From RHKX01 sp963745755 (GTDB lineage: Bacteria; Actinomycetota; Thermoleophilia; Solirubrobacterales; 70-9), in the NCBI GenBank assembly GCA_963745755.1, contig CAVUYP010000001.1:496001-560000 (forward strand): DNA of 64,000 nt, given 5' to 3'. Positions 8,407-16,951 of this stretch are shown one piece after another. A program made the translations under genes and the position numbers. The notes under the pieces are model-generated. The model had not been told where the DNA came from. It did no database searches and saw only the letters and a list, made by a program, of their open reading frames with translations. The number at the start of each line of letters is the position of its first letter. The first letter of the stretch is position 1.

Positions 8407-9294
8407 TCAGGGACGCGAGAAGGTAGCACAGACATCGCGCGCCTCCTCGACGTCGCGGTGCATCTGCGCGACCAACTCGTCGACGCCGTTGAAGCGCTTC
8501 TCCCCCCGCAGGCGCTTGACGAACGCGACCCGCAGGGTCCTGCCGTAGAGGTCCTCGTCGTGATCGATGATGTGTGTCTCGACGAGGACGCCGCGACCGC
8601 TCTCGAACGTCGGGCGGACGCCGACGTTGACGGCGGCGGGAAGGCCGTTCGCGAACGCCGCGTAGATCCCGTAGCCGGGATGGACGTAGCGCTCGTCGGG
8701 GACGACGTTCGCGGTCGGGAAGCCGAGCGTCCGCCCGCGCCGGTCGCCGGAGACGACCTCGCCCTCGAACATGAACGGCGACCCCAGGCAGCGCTGCGCC
8801 GCCTCGACGTCCCCGGCGGCGACGAGCGCCCGGATCCGGGTCGAGGAGACGGTCTCCGAACCGACCTCGACGAGCGGGACCACGGTCGTCTCGAACTCGC
8901 TCCGCGACGCGAGCATCTCCGGGGTTCCCTTCGCCTTCGCGCCGAAACGGAAGTTCTCGCCGACCCGGACCTGACGGGCGCCGAGCTGCTCGGAGAGGAT
9001 CCGCCCGCAGAACTCCTCCGGCGGCAGCAACGCGAACTCGCGGTCGAACCGGATCACGACCAGCTCCGCGACGCCGAGACCCTCGATCACGTCGCGCTTG
9101 ACCGGGAACGGCATGATCAGCTTCGGGGCCGCCTCGGGGTGGATGACCGAGAGCGGATGCGGCTCGAAGGTGAGCACCGTGTCGGCACCGTCGATCACCT
9201 TGCGGTGGCCGACGTGGACGCCGTCGAAGCTGCCGATCGCGACCGTCCTCGCGGCGGGCTCGGCGTCGTGGAGCTGTGTGACCTCGATGTTCAT
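8407..9294 (-). CDS. ribF: Bifunctional riboflavin kinase / FAD synthetase
   Basis: The N-terminal FAD synthetase half shows GSFDGVHVGH (nucleotidyltransferase HxGH-type motif) and the STRIRALVAAGDVEAA segment. The C-terminal riboflavin kinase half shows GRTLGFPTANVVPDE and the NVGVRPTF motif. It converts riboflavin to FMN and FMN to FAD. I start at the ATG at 9294 (295 residues), which has GAGG 8 nt upstream; a TTG at 9324 that overlaps truB is an alternative. The segment after the HxGH motif is shorter than usual (GHRKVIDGADTVLTF), with little sequence between the ATP site and the PHPLSV strand. Confidence 0.93.
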   Translation of the reverse strand: MNIEVTQLHDAEPAARTVAIGSFDGVHVGHRKVIDGADTVLTFEPHPLSVIHPEAAPKLIMPFPVKRDVIEGLGVAELVVIRFDREFALLPPEEFCGRILSEQLGARQVRVGENFRFGAKAKGTPEMLASRSEFETTVVPLVEVGSETVSSTRIRALVAAGDVEAAQRCLGSPFMFEGEVVSGDRRGRTLGFPTANVVPDERYVHPGYGIYAAFANGLPAAVNVGVRPTFESGRGVLVETHIIDHDEDLYGRTLRVAFVKRLRGEKRFNGVDELVAQMHRDVEEARDVCATFSRP

Positions 9295-9316
9295 GGCGAT
9301 CGCCTCGGCGAGGCCC

Positions 9317-10144
9317 CTACTCAATCACGGGAAGCACGACCTCGGTCCGCAGCAGCCCCTCGTGGCGGCGTGCGACCGCGACGAGGCGGCCCGCCCGGGT
9401 CAGCCTGATCGGCCCGGCGTCGTCGCCGGCGCCGGGGTCAAGACGATCGTCGATCGGAACGCCGTTGCGGATTCGTCGCTCCTCGTCGGCGTCGACCTCG
9501 ATGCCGGGCAGGTGGGCGACGAGCCCGGCGGGAGGATGGACGACGTCCGCCGGCTCGCCCGCCCGGGGCAGGGTCAGGGTGCCGATCGCGGTCCGCCGCA
9601 GCGACTCGCAGTAGGCGTCGCCGAGCGTCTCGATCAGCGTCCGGACGTAGGTGCCGGCTGAGCACTCGATCGCGAAGGTCGCAGTCCCCTCCCCGGTCCC
9701 GACCAGCTCGGCGCGGTAGACCTCGACCTCGCGCGACGGTCGCTCGGCCTCCTCGCCGCGGTGCGCCTTCTTGTAGAGCCGCTCGCCGCCGACCCGGACC
9801 GCCGAGGTCATCGGCACGGTCTGCGTGATCGTTCCGGTCGGCAGCTCGAGCCGTTGCGGCAGCCGGCCGGTCTCGGCCAGCACGCCGTCGCGATCGCCGG
9901 TCGTCGAGCGCCAGCCGAGGCGGGCCGTCGCGATGTAGGTCTTCGGTAGTCCGAGCACATAGCGCTGCAGCCGCGTGGCGGCGCCGAGGAGCACGATCAA
10001 CAGGCCGGTCGCGAACGGGTCGAGGGTGCCGGCGTGGCCGGCCTTGACGCCGAGCTCGCGCCGGTAGCGGGCGACGACGTCGTGGGAGGTGATGCCGGCG
10101 GGCTTGTCGCTGCAGATGAAGCCGGCCGGCGGCGTCTCAGGCAA
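9317..10144 (-). CDS. truB: tRNA pseudouridine(55) synthase
   Basis: A 275-residue enzyme that makes pseudouridine 55 in the tRNA T-loop. The catalytic Asp42 lies in GHAGTLDPFATGLL, preceded by the KPAGITSHD motif. The insert with LPTGTITQTVP and the CSAGTYVRTLI strand complete the TruB fold. It starts at a TTG that overlaps the nrnA stop. The order rbfA-nrnA-truB-ribF downstream of infB is the widely conserved translation cluster. Confidence 0.95.
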   Translation of the reverse strand: MPETPPAGFICSDKPAGITSHDVVARYRRELGVKAGHAGTLDPFATGLLIVLLGAATRLQRYVLGLPKTYIATARLGWRSTTGDRDGVLAETGRLPQRLELPTGTITQTVPMTSAVRVGGERLYKKAHRGEEAERPSREVEVYRAELVGTGEGTATFAIECSAGTYVRTLIETLGDAYCESLRRTAIGTLTLPRAGEPADVVHPPAGLVAHLPGIEVDADEERRIRNGVPIDDRLDPGAGDDAGPIRLTRAGRLVAVARRHEGLLRTEVVLPVIE

Positions 10145-11145
10145 GCCCGGAGCGGGTCTCGTCGCTGAGGAACTCGACGAGCTCGTCGTAGCTGCGGTCG
10201 GTCGAGAACCCGGCGGCGCGGCGATGGCCGCCGCCGCCCATCTTGCGGGCGATCAGCGAGACGTCGACCGACCCGTCGGTCGAGCGCAGGCTCACCTTGC
10301 GGGCCTGGCGGTTGCCCTCCGCCTTGTCGCGGACGACGGCCGCGACGGCCGTGCCCTCGATGCCGCGGACGAAGTCGATGATCCCCTCGGTCAGGGTCTC
10401 GTCGGCGCCGGTCGCCGCGTAGTCCTCGGCCGAGAGGTAGGTCGTCGAGAGGGCTCCGTCGAGGCGGCGGTCGATGCCCTCGAGAGCGCGGGCGATCAGC
10501 TTCAGCTTCGCTTCCGGAACGCGCTCGTAGAGGCGGCGAAAGATGCCGTTGACGTCGACGCCGGACTCGATCAGCTCGGCGGCGACGCGATGGGTGCGCG
10601 CGTCGGTGTTCTCGTACATGAACATGCCGGTGTCGGTGATCAGGCCGACGTAGAGCGACTGGGCGATCGAGCCGGTCACCTCGACGCCGAGCCGGCGGCA
10701 GAGGTCGAAGATGATCTCGGCCGTCGAGGAGGCCTCGACGTCGACCAGGTTGACGTCGGCGAAGCGGGTGTTGTCGTGGTGGTGGTCGATGTTGAGCATC
10801 CGCTTGCCGTCGCGGAGCCAGTCGACCGGCATCCGGTCGATGTTGCCGCAGTCGAGGAAGATCGATCGTGCGGTCGGCGAGGTCCGCCGGAGCCTCGTGG
10901 AAGACCTCCTGAAGCGGCAGGAAGCGGTACTCGAGCGGCAGCGGGAACTCCTTCTCGGCCAGGAACATGATCGAGTCCTTGCCGAGCTGGGTCAGCGCCT
11001 CGTGCAGCGCGAGCGTCGAGCCGAGCGCATCGCCGTCGGGACCCTCGTGGGTGGTGATCAGGAAACGCTCCGCCCCGGCCAGCTCGGCGACGATCTCGGC
11101 GGTCGCGAGCTCGATCTCGGCGTCGCCGCCGTTCGGGCTGCTCAC
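10137..11145 (-). CDS. nrnA: DHH-family nanoRNase / pAp phosphatase, interrupted by a +1 frameshift
   Basis: The first part (from the GTG at 11145) carries FLITTHEGPDGDALGS, the DHH-family motif I. The rest, in another frame, carries NIDHHHDNTRFADVN (the DHH motif), ITDTGMFMYENT and the DHHA1 motif GGGGHRRAAGFS. The family degrades short oligoribonucleotides and 3'-phosphoadenosine 5'-phosphate. The two frames join at about 10862-10866, where removing one base restores IIFLDCGNIDR. Total length is 3n+1. Without correction the first frame loses all motifs after EAPADLADRTI. It overlaps rbfA (GTGA) and truB. Confidence 0.88.
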
Positions 11146-11474
11146 TCGTCCATCATCCTCGTCAGCCGGTCGGCGCGCTCCACCGAATCGTCGTAGACGA
11201 AGTGCAGCGCCGGCGTCCGCTTCAGGCGCAGCTGCGAGGAGATCGCTCTCTGGATGACGCCATGGGCGGCGCCGAGCGCCTTCATCGTCGCCGCCTTCTC
11301 CTCGTCGCTGCCGAGCACGCTGACGTAGACCTGCGCGTTCCTCAGGTCGGGGCTTGTTTCGACTGCTGTGACGGTCACGAATCCAATCCGAGGGTCCTGC
11401 AACTCCCCCCCGATCGTTGCTCCGATCACCTCACGCATGACCCCGTTGACGCGTCGCATTCGCGATACGGCCAT
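11142..11474 (-). CDS. rbfA: Ribosome-binding factor A
   Basis: The 110-residue KH-fold protein helps 16S 5'-end maturation and cold adaptation. It shows RVNGVMREVIGATI, LQDPRIGFVTVTAVETSPDL and LRLKRTPALHFVYDDS, all typical of RbfA. The ATG of MAVSRMRRV is used; an internal ATG five codons later is possible. It lies 54 nt downstream of infB in the rimP-nusA-infB-rbfA operon and overlaps nrnA. Confidence 0.96.
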   Translation of the reverse strand: MAVSRMRRVNGVMREVIGATIGGELQDPRIGFVTVTAVETSPDLRNAQVYVSVLGSDEEKAATMKALGAAHGVIQRAISSQLRLKRTPALHFVYDDSVERADRLTRMMDE

Positions 11475-11528
11475 CGCCGCCGACTATAGCCGGGAGGCGC
11501 GATCGGAACGGGGGCGGCGTCTGACCCG

Positions 11529-13721
11529 CTACTCGAGGGTCTTTTCCACCTGCGTCGTCTCGAACACCTCGAGCACGTCGCCGACCTTGACGTCCTGGAA
11601 GCCTTCGAGGGTGATGCCGCACTCCTGTCCCTCCTCGACCTCGCGGACGTCGTCCTTGAAGCGCCGCAGCGATGCCACCCGGCCGGTCCAGATGACGGTG
11701 CCGTCGCGGACCAGGCGCGCTTCCGCGTCCCTGGTGATCCGTCCGTCGGTGACCCGCGAGCCGGCGATCGTGCCGATCTTCGAGGCCTTGAACAGCTCCA
11801 GCACCTCGGCCTCGCCGAGCGAACGCTCGACCTGGTCGGGCTCGAGCATGCCCTCCATCGCGGCTCGCAGCTCCTCGGTGATCTTGTAGATCACCGAATA
11901 GGTGCGGATCTCGACGCCCTCGCTGGCCGCTGCCCGCTTGGCGTCGGCGAGCGGCCGGACGTTGAAGCCGATCACGATCGCGTCGGAGGCGGCCGCCAGC
12001 ATCACGTCGGACTCGTTGATGCCGCCGGCGGCGGCGTGGACGACGTCGACTGCGACCTCGTCCTGAGGCAGCTTCGCGATCTCGTCCTGGAGCGCCTCCA
12101 GCGAGCCGGACACGTCTGCCTTGAGCAGCAGGTTGATCTGCTTGATCTCGCCCTGCCTGGCCTTCGAGAAGACGTCCTCGAGGGTGATCCGCCGGGCGTT
12201 TCGCCGCGCCTGCGCCTCGGCCTTGAGACGGATCGCGCGCTCGCCGGCCTGCTGGCGGGCGCGACGGTCGTTCTCGACCACCTCGGCGCGCTCGCCGGCC
12301 TCGCCGACGCCGTCGAAGCCGAGCACCTCGACCGGATCGCCGGGGCCGGCCTCGGTGATCCGATTGCCGTTGAAGTCGTGCATGGCGCGGACCCGGCCCC
12401 ATTGCGAGCCGGCGACGATCGAGTCGCCGACCCGCAGCGTGCCGCGCTGGACGAGGATCGTCACCACGGCGCCGCGGCCCGGGTCGAGGTGCGACTCGAT
12501 GACCGTTCCCGACGCCTCGGTCTCCGGGTTGGCCTTGAGGTCCTCGAGCTCGGTCACGAGCAGGATCATGTGGAGCAGGTTCTCGAGGCCGTCGTGGGTC
12601 TTCGCCGAGACGTCGCAGTAAACCGTCTCGCCGCCCCAGTCTTCGGGTTGCAGTCCGAGGTTGGCGAGCTCGCCGCGGACCTTTTCGGGCGTCGCGCCCT
12701 CCTTGTCGATCTTGTTGACGGCGATCATCACCGGGACCCCCGCCGCCTTCGCGTGGTCGATCGCCTCGACCGTCTGCGGCATCACGCCGTCGTCGGCGGC
12801 GACGACGACGATCGCGACGTCGGTGACCTTGGCGCCGCGGGCCCGCATCGCGGTGAACGCCTGGTGGCCCGGGGTGTCGAGAAAGGTGATCATCCGGCCC
12901 GCGGAATGGACCTGGTAGGCACCGATGTGCTGGGTGATCCCGCCCGCCTCGCCGGCGGCCACCTCGGTGGTCCGGATCGCGTCGAGCAGCGAGGTCTTGC
13001 CGTGGTCGACGTGGCCCATCACGGTGACGACCGGCGGCCGCAGCACGAGGTCGGCCTCGTCGTCCTCGAAGGCCGGCTCGTCGTCGACCTCCTCGCTGGC
13101 GTGGACGATCTCCACCTTCTGCTCGAACTCCTCGGCGAGCGCGGTGACGGTCTCGTCGGTCAGCGTCTGGGTCAGGGTCGCCATCTCGCCCTGCTGCATC
13201 AGCTTCTTGATGATCTCGGCGCTGCTGACGCCGAACGTCTCCGAGACCTCGCGGACGGTCGCGCCGGAGTTGACCTTGAGCGCCTCCGGCTCCTCGGTGC
13301 TGAGCGTCTTCAGCTCCGGCGACTCGTCGAAGGCCGGGCGGCGGCGGCGGCCGCGTCGCCGCGGCGGCCGCTGCGGCGGGCCTGAGGACATGTGGTCGCG
13401 GCGCGCGGCCTGCGAATCGATCACGACTCGCCGGCGCTTCTTGCCGCCGCCGTCGCCGGCGGGCCCGGAGCTCGGGCGCTTTACCGGTTGGCCGGGCGCC
13501 TTGCGGGGCGCGGACTTGGCCGCGCCGCCCTTGGCGCCGGCGGCCACGGGCTTCTTCTTCGGCAGCGCGCCGGCGGCGGCGAGAGCCTTCAGGGCGGTTG
13601 CCTGATCGACGCTCGAGGAGGCCGTCTTGACCTCGACGTTCGCCGCCTTCAGGGCATCGATGACACTCGAGCTCTCGAGCCCCAGCGCCTTCGCAATCTC
13701 ATGAACGCGTTGCTTGGCCAT
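11529..13721 (-). CDS. infB: Translation initiation factor IF-2
   Basis: A 730-residue GTPase that places initiator tRNA on the ribosome. An IF2_N segment (residues 1-50) is followed by a basic Ala/Pro/Arg-rich linker and a second IF2_N-like domain (about 140-208). The G domain has GHVDHGKTS at 236-244, DTPGHQAF and NKID. Domains II-IV follow, ending with ECGITLEGFQDVKVGD. The N-terminal extension is short compared with streptomycete IF-2 (about 1000 residues). It follows nusA by 10 nt; no ylxR or L7Ae-type gene lies between them. Confidence 0.97.
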   Translation of the reverse strand: MAKQRVHEIAKALGLESSSVIDALKAANVEVKTASSSVDQATALKALAAAGALPKKKPVAAGAKGGAAKSAPRKAPGQPVKRPSSGPAGDGGGKKRRRVVIDSQAARRDHMSSGPPQRPPRRRGRRRRPAFDESPELKTLSTEEPEALKVNSGATVREVSETFGVSSAEIIKKLMQQGEMATLTQTLTDETVTALAEEFEQKVEIVHASEEVDDEPAFEDDEADLVLRPPVVTVMGHVDHGKTSLLDAIRTTEVAAGEAGGITQHIGAYQVHSAGRMITFLDTPGHQAFTAMRARGAKVTDVAIVVVAADDGVMPQTVEAIDHAKAAGVPVMIAVNKIDKEGATPEKVRGELANLGLQPEDWGGETVYCDVSAKTHDGLENLLHMILLVTELEDLKANPETEASGTVIESHLDPGRGAVVTILVQRGTLRVGDSIVAGSQWGRVRAMHDFNGNRITEAGPGDPVEVLGFDGVGEAGERAEVVENDRRARQQAGERAIRLKAEAQARRNARRITLEDVFSKARQGEIKQINLLLKADVSGSLEALQDEIAKLPQDEVAVDVVHAAAGGINESDVMLAAASDAIVIGFNVRPLADAKRAAASEGVEIRTYSVIYKITEELRAAMEGMLEPDQVERSLGEAEVLELFKASKIGTIAGSRVTDGRITRDAEARLVRDGTVIWTGRVASLRRFKDDVREVEEGQECGITLEGFQDVKVGDVLEVFETTQVEKTLE

Positions 13722-13731
13722 CGTGCCTTCG

Positions 13732-15456
13732 CTAAGCCTCCGTTCCTTCCGCGGGCCCGTCGCCCTCGGCGCCGGACTCGACCGCGGCCTCGGTCAGCTC
13801 CTCGGCCTCTTCGACCACCTCTTCCTCGGCGATCTCCTCGGCCACGACCTCGGCAGCCGCCTCCTCGACGACCTCCTCGGCCACGATTTCGGCAGCCGCC
13901 TCCTCGACGACCTCTTCCTCGGCGACCTCTTCGGCTACCGCCTCCTCGGCGGCCTCCTCGACCGCCTCGGCCTCGGTCTCGGCGACGGTCTCGGCCATCG
14001 CGTTCTCGACGGCGACCTCGGCGATCGCCTCGTCGACGACCTCCTCGACGATCGACTCGGCCGCCTCCGCCTCGCTCGCCTCAGCGGCCGCGAACGCCTC
14101 CTCGGCCCGGGCGACGATCGGTGCGATCTCGGCCTCGGGGGCGTCCGGCTTGGCGAGCAGCGCCACCTCCTCCTCGGCGAGCGGCGAGAGCACCGTCACC
14201 TGGTGGGTCGTGAACCGGGCGAGCGCCTGGTGGGTCGGCAGGCCGCAGTAGCGGGAGCCGGGCAGCGAGGCGTTCGGACAGCGGCGGCCGGCCGACAGCA
14301 CCGCGGCGCAGCGGCCGTCGGAGGCCTCCTCCTCGCCCTCGAAGCCCTCTTCCTCGTCCGCCTGCTCGGCGAACTCGCTCTCGCCGACGATGTCGACGCG
14401 CCAGCCGGTCAGCTTCGCGGCGAGCCGGGCGTTCTGGCCCTCGCGCCCGATTGCCAGCGACAGCTGGTCGTCGGGAACGATCACGGTCGCCTGCCGCTGC
14501 TCGTCGTCGACGAGGACCTCGCGCACGCGGGCCGGAGACAGCGCCTTGGCGACGAACCGGGCGGGCTCCTCGTTGTAGGGGATGATGTCGATCTTCTCGC
14601 CGCGCAGCTCCGAGACGACCATGCGGACACGCGATCCTCGCGGCCCGACGCAGGCGCCGACCGGGTCGACTCCGTCGGCATGGGAGACGACGGCGATCTT
14701 CGACCGGAAGCCCGGCTCGCGGGCGACGCCGACGACCTCGACGAGCTCGTCGGCGATCTCGGGCACCTCGAGGGCGAACAGCTTCTTGATCAGCTCCGGG
14801 TCCTTGCGGGAGACGACGACGCTCGGTCCCTTGCCGTCGGCGTTGACCTCGGTGATGACGGCCTTGATCCGCATCCCATGGTCGTAGCGCTCGCTGTAGA
14901 TCTGCTCGGACCGGGGCAGCAGCGCCTCGACCCGTTCGCGGAGCTGGACCAGCGTGTAGCGGTTGTCGGACTGCTGGATGATCCCCGTGATCAGCTCGCC
15001 GACGCGGTCCTGGAACTCCTCGTACATCATCATCCGCTCGGCCTCGCGGATCCGCTGCAGGACGACCTGCTTGGCGGTCTGGGCGGCGATCCGGCCGAAG
15101 TTGTCGGGGGTGACGTCGTGCGATTCGATCTGGTCCTCGTAGGGCGCGAGCAGCTCCGGGTCGAGCTCGGGGTCCTCGGGCTCGCGGAGCTGGCCGGTCG
15201 CCGGATCGATCTCCGGCTCCTGGCTCTCGACCGCCTCGGCGAGCAGCTTCTCCTCCAGCTCGGCCGGCAGGATCAGCTCGAAGACGCGGAAGTCCGCCGT
15301 CTCGCGATCGAGGTCGACGCGGGCGTACTTGGCGGCGCCCGGCTGCTTCTTGTAGGCGGACAGGAGCGCGTCCTCGAGCGCTGCCATCAGCGTCTCGGAG
15401 TCGAGCCCCTTCTCCTGCTCGAGGACCTTGATGGCATCGACGATCTCGCGGCTCAC
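13732..15456 (-). CDS. nusA: Transcription termination/antitermination factor NusA with a Cys3His motif and an acidic tail
   Basis: Residues 1-150 match the NusA N-terminal domain, here with an acidic insert (about 75-115). The S1 domain spans roughly 151-215. KH1 holds PVGACVGPRGSRVRMVVSEL near 265-284 and KH2 holds QLSLAIGREGQNARLAAKLTG near 331-351. After this core there is C383-x9-C393-x10-C404-x4-H409 within GRCAAVLSAGRRCPN and LPGSRYCGLPTH, a probable small metal-binding unit. Roughly the last 110 residues are an Ala/Glu/Val-rich acidic repeat tail. The total of 574 residues exceeds the usual actinobacterial length of about 350. It overlaps rimP by four bases. Confidence 0.95.
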   Translation of the reverse strand: MSREIVDAIKVLEQEKGLDSETLMAALEDALLSAYKKQPGAAKYARVDLDRETADFRVFELILPAELEEKLLAEAVESQEPEIDPATGQLREPEDPELDPELLAPYEDQIESHDVTPDNFGRIAAQTAKQVVLQRIREAERMMMYEEFQDRVGELITGIIQQSDNRYTLVQLRERVEALLPRSEQIYSERYDHGMRIKAVITEVNADGKGPSVVVSRKDPELIKKLFALEVPEIADELVEVVGVAREPGFRSKIAVVSHADGVDPVGACVGPRGSRVRMVVSELRGEKIDIIPYNEEPARFVAKALSPARVREVLVDDEQRQATVIVPDDQLSLAIGREGQNARLAAKLTGWRVDIVGESEFAEQADEEEGFEGEEEASDGRCAAVLSAGRRCPNASLPGSRYCGLPTHQALARFTTHQVTVLSPLAEEEVALLAKPDAPEAEIAPIVARAEEAFAAAEASEAEAAESIVEEVVDEAIAEVAVENAMAETVAETEAEAVEEAAEEAVAEEVAEEEVVEEAAAEIVAEEVVEEAAAEVVAEEIAEEEVVEEAEELTEAAVESGAEGDGPAEGTEA

Positions 15457-15887
15457 GACTGCACCTCCGACGGCTCTGGGACAAGATTCGAGCGACCGAC
15501 GAGATCGAACGGGATCTCGACCGTCTCCCCTGCGGACTCGATGCTGACCGCCTCGGCGTCGGCGGCGATCAGGCGTCCGGTGAAGTTCCTGCGTCCGTCG
15601 ATCGGCTCCGCGGTGCGGATCCGGGCCTCGTGGCCGACGAAACTCGCAAAGTGCTCGGGCTTGACCAGGGGGCGATCGAGGCCGGGTGAGGAGACCTCGA
15701 TGGCGTAGTCGGCGAGCAGGTCGCGGACCTGCTTCGTAACACGCTCACAGCGGTCGAGGTCGACCCCGTCGGGGTGATCGATGAACAGGCGCAGCTTCCC
15801 CCGCGCGGGGGACTCGACCGCGATCAGCTCGACCCGAGGGTCGAGCTCGGCGATCTCTGCTGCGATCTGATTCTCGGTGGGATTCAA
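15453..15887 (-). CDS. rimP: Ribosome maturation factor RimP
   Basis: A 144-residue 30S assembly factor. It shows VELIAVESPARGKLRLFID, VDLDRCERVTKQV, the DYAIEVSSPGLDRPL motif and the C-terminal SH3-like part with PFDLVGRSNLVPE. I start at the TTG at 15887 because GAGGAAG lies 6 nt upstream and the product NPTENQIAAE matches family length. The open frame continues upstream, but through an intrinsic terminator, so it cannot be coding there. It is the first gene of the rimP-nusA-infB-rbfA operon. Confidence 0.93.
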   Translation of the reverse strand: MNPTENQIAAEIAELDPRVELIAVESPARGKLRLFIDHPDGVDLDRCERVTKQVRDLLADYAIEVSSPGLDRPLVKPEHFASFVGHEARIRTAEPIDGRRNFTGRLIAADAEAVSIESAGETVEIPFDLVGRSNLVPEPSEVQS

Positions 15888-15936
15888 GGTGGTCTTCCTC
15901 GGCTTCTCGTGGTCTACCCGGGTCCGTTCGCGGCCG

Positions 15937-15962
15937 AAAAAAAGGCGGGCCGCAGGCCCACC
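15937..15962 (-). terminator. Intrinsic terminator in the rimP-nusA-infB leader (putative attenuator)
   Basis: On the minus strand a stem GTGGGCC-TGC-GGCCCGCC is followed directly by seven T residues. It lies about 30-55 nt downstream of the predicted transcription start for the operon and about 50 nt before the rimP TTG. Its position inside the leader, rather than after a gene, is consistent with attenuation. Confidence 0.75.
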
Positions 15963-16001
15963 TCTCGCAACGGATTCGAATGCGGACAAAGGTGAACGCC
16001 G

Positions 16002-16030
16002 AGTATAGCCACCACGTATCGGCGATCAAG
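16002..16030 (-). promoter_or_regulatory. Predicted housekeeping promoter for rimP-nusA-infB-rbfA
   Basis: On the minus strand TTGATC and TATACT are separated by 16 nt, a good sigma-70-type promoter, located in the gap after dtd. The predicted start near 15994 gives a leader of about 107 nt that contains the terminator at 15937-15962. Confidence 0.65.
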
Positions 16031-16065
16031 AGCCGTTTCCGGCCCCGGCAGGCACGGGGCCGCGC

Positions 16066-16482
16066 TCAAACGTCGATCAGCAGCGTCACCGGCCCGTCGT
16101 TGACGAGCTCGACCTCCATGCGCGCTCCGAATCGCCCCCGCTCGGCGCCGAGCAGCTCGCAAACCAGCTCGTAGAGCGGCTCGGCCAGCTGCTGAGGAGC
16201 GGCGCCGGTGAAGCTCGGGCGGTTGCCCTTGCGGACGTCCCCGTAGAGCGTGAACTGGCTGACGCAGAGGATCCCGCGATCGCCGAGTGGCTCCGACATC
16301 CGGCCCTCGCGATCGTCGAATATCCGCAGGCCGGCGACCTTGCGGGCGATTCGCCGCGCCTCGTCCTCGCCGTCGTCGGGCGCGACGCCGAGCAGGACCA
16401 GCAGTCCCGGCCCGATCGAACCGACGGTCTCGTCGCCGACCCGCACCGCGGCGGAGGTCACCCGTTGGACGAGCGCCCGCAC
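16066..16482 (-). CDS. dtd: D-aminoacyl-tRNA deacylase
   Basis: A 138-residue enzyme that removes D-amino acids (and glycine mischarged on tRNA-Ala). It has ALVQRVTSAAVRVG at the N-terminus, the catalytic-site strand SQFTLYGDVRKGNRPSF and the C-terminal NDGPVT version of the cross-subunit Gly-cisPro motif. The GTG at 16482 follows GAGG closely and lies 4 nt after the stop of the upstream TPR gene. Confidence 0.95.
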   Translation of the reverse strand: MRALVQRVTSAAVRVGDETVGSIGPGLLVLLGVAPDDGEDEARRIARKVAGLRIFDDREGRMSEPLGDRGILCVSQFTLYGDVRKGNRPSFTGAAPQQLAEPLYELVCELLGAERGRFGARMEVELVNDGPVTLLIDV

Positions 16483-16486
16483 GGCC

Positions 16487-16870
16487 TCAGGAGGCGAGCA
16501 GCCGCTGTCTGTAGATCCGGTAGTCCTCGCGGTCGGGGCGCAGGTTCGCGGCGATCGCGAGGTGCCGGCGTGCGTCCTCGGAACGGCCGCTGAGGTCGAG
16601 GGCGCGGCCGAGGCAGAAGTGGGCGAAATCGTTCGTCGGGTACTGCTCGACCACCGCGGCGAACTCGGTGGCCGCCTCGCCGAAGCGCCGCGAGCGGAAC
16701 AGCGCCCGGCCGAGCGCCTCGCGGACCGACGACTTGCCGGGCTCGCGCGAGGCGACCTTGCCGAGCGGCACCGTCGCGGCCGCGAAGTCGCCGCTCTCGA
16801 GCAGCTCGAGCCCTCGGGTGTAGAGCTCGTAGGAGCCCTCGTTCGCCTTGTCGGGTCGCCGCTCTTCCAT
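16487..16870 (-). CDS. Small tetratricopeptide-repeat protein
   Basis: The 127-residue protein has three TPR-like helical pairs, seen in YELYTRGLELLESGDFAAA, ALGRALFRSRRFGEAATEF and HFCLGRALDLSGRSEDARRH. No signal peptide or membrane segment is visible. It probably mediates protein-protein contacts, but no partner can be named. It lies immediately upstream of dtd and downstream of a non-coding repeat array; the ATG at 16870 begins MEERRPDKA. Confidence 0.75.
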   Translation of the reverse strand: MEERRPDKANEGSYELYTRGLELLESGDFAAATVPLGKVASREPGKSSVREALGRALFRSRRFGEAATEFAAVVEQYPTNDFAHFCLGRALDLSGRSEDARRHLAIAANLRPDREDYRIYRQRLLAS

Positions 16871-16951
16871 GCAGCCGATCTTAGAGAGGCCGTAAAGCCC
16901 CGCGACCGCTCCGAGCCCGCGGCGATCGGCCACAACGGCGTCCCAGCGCCG

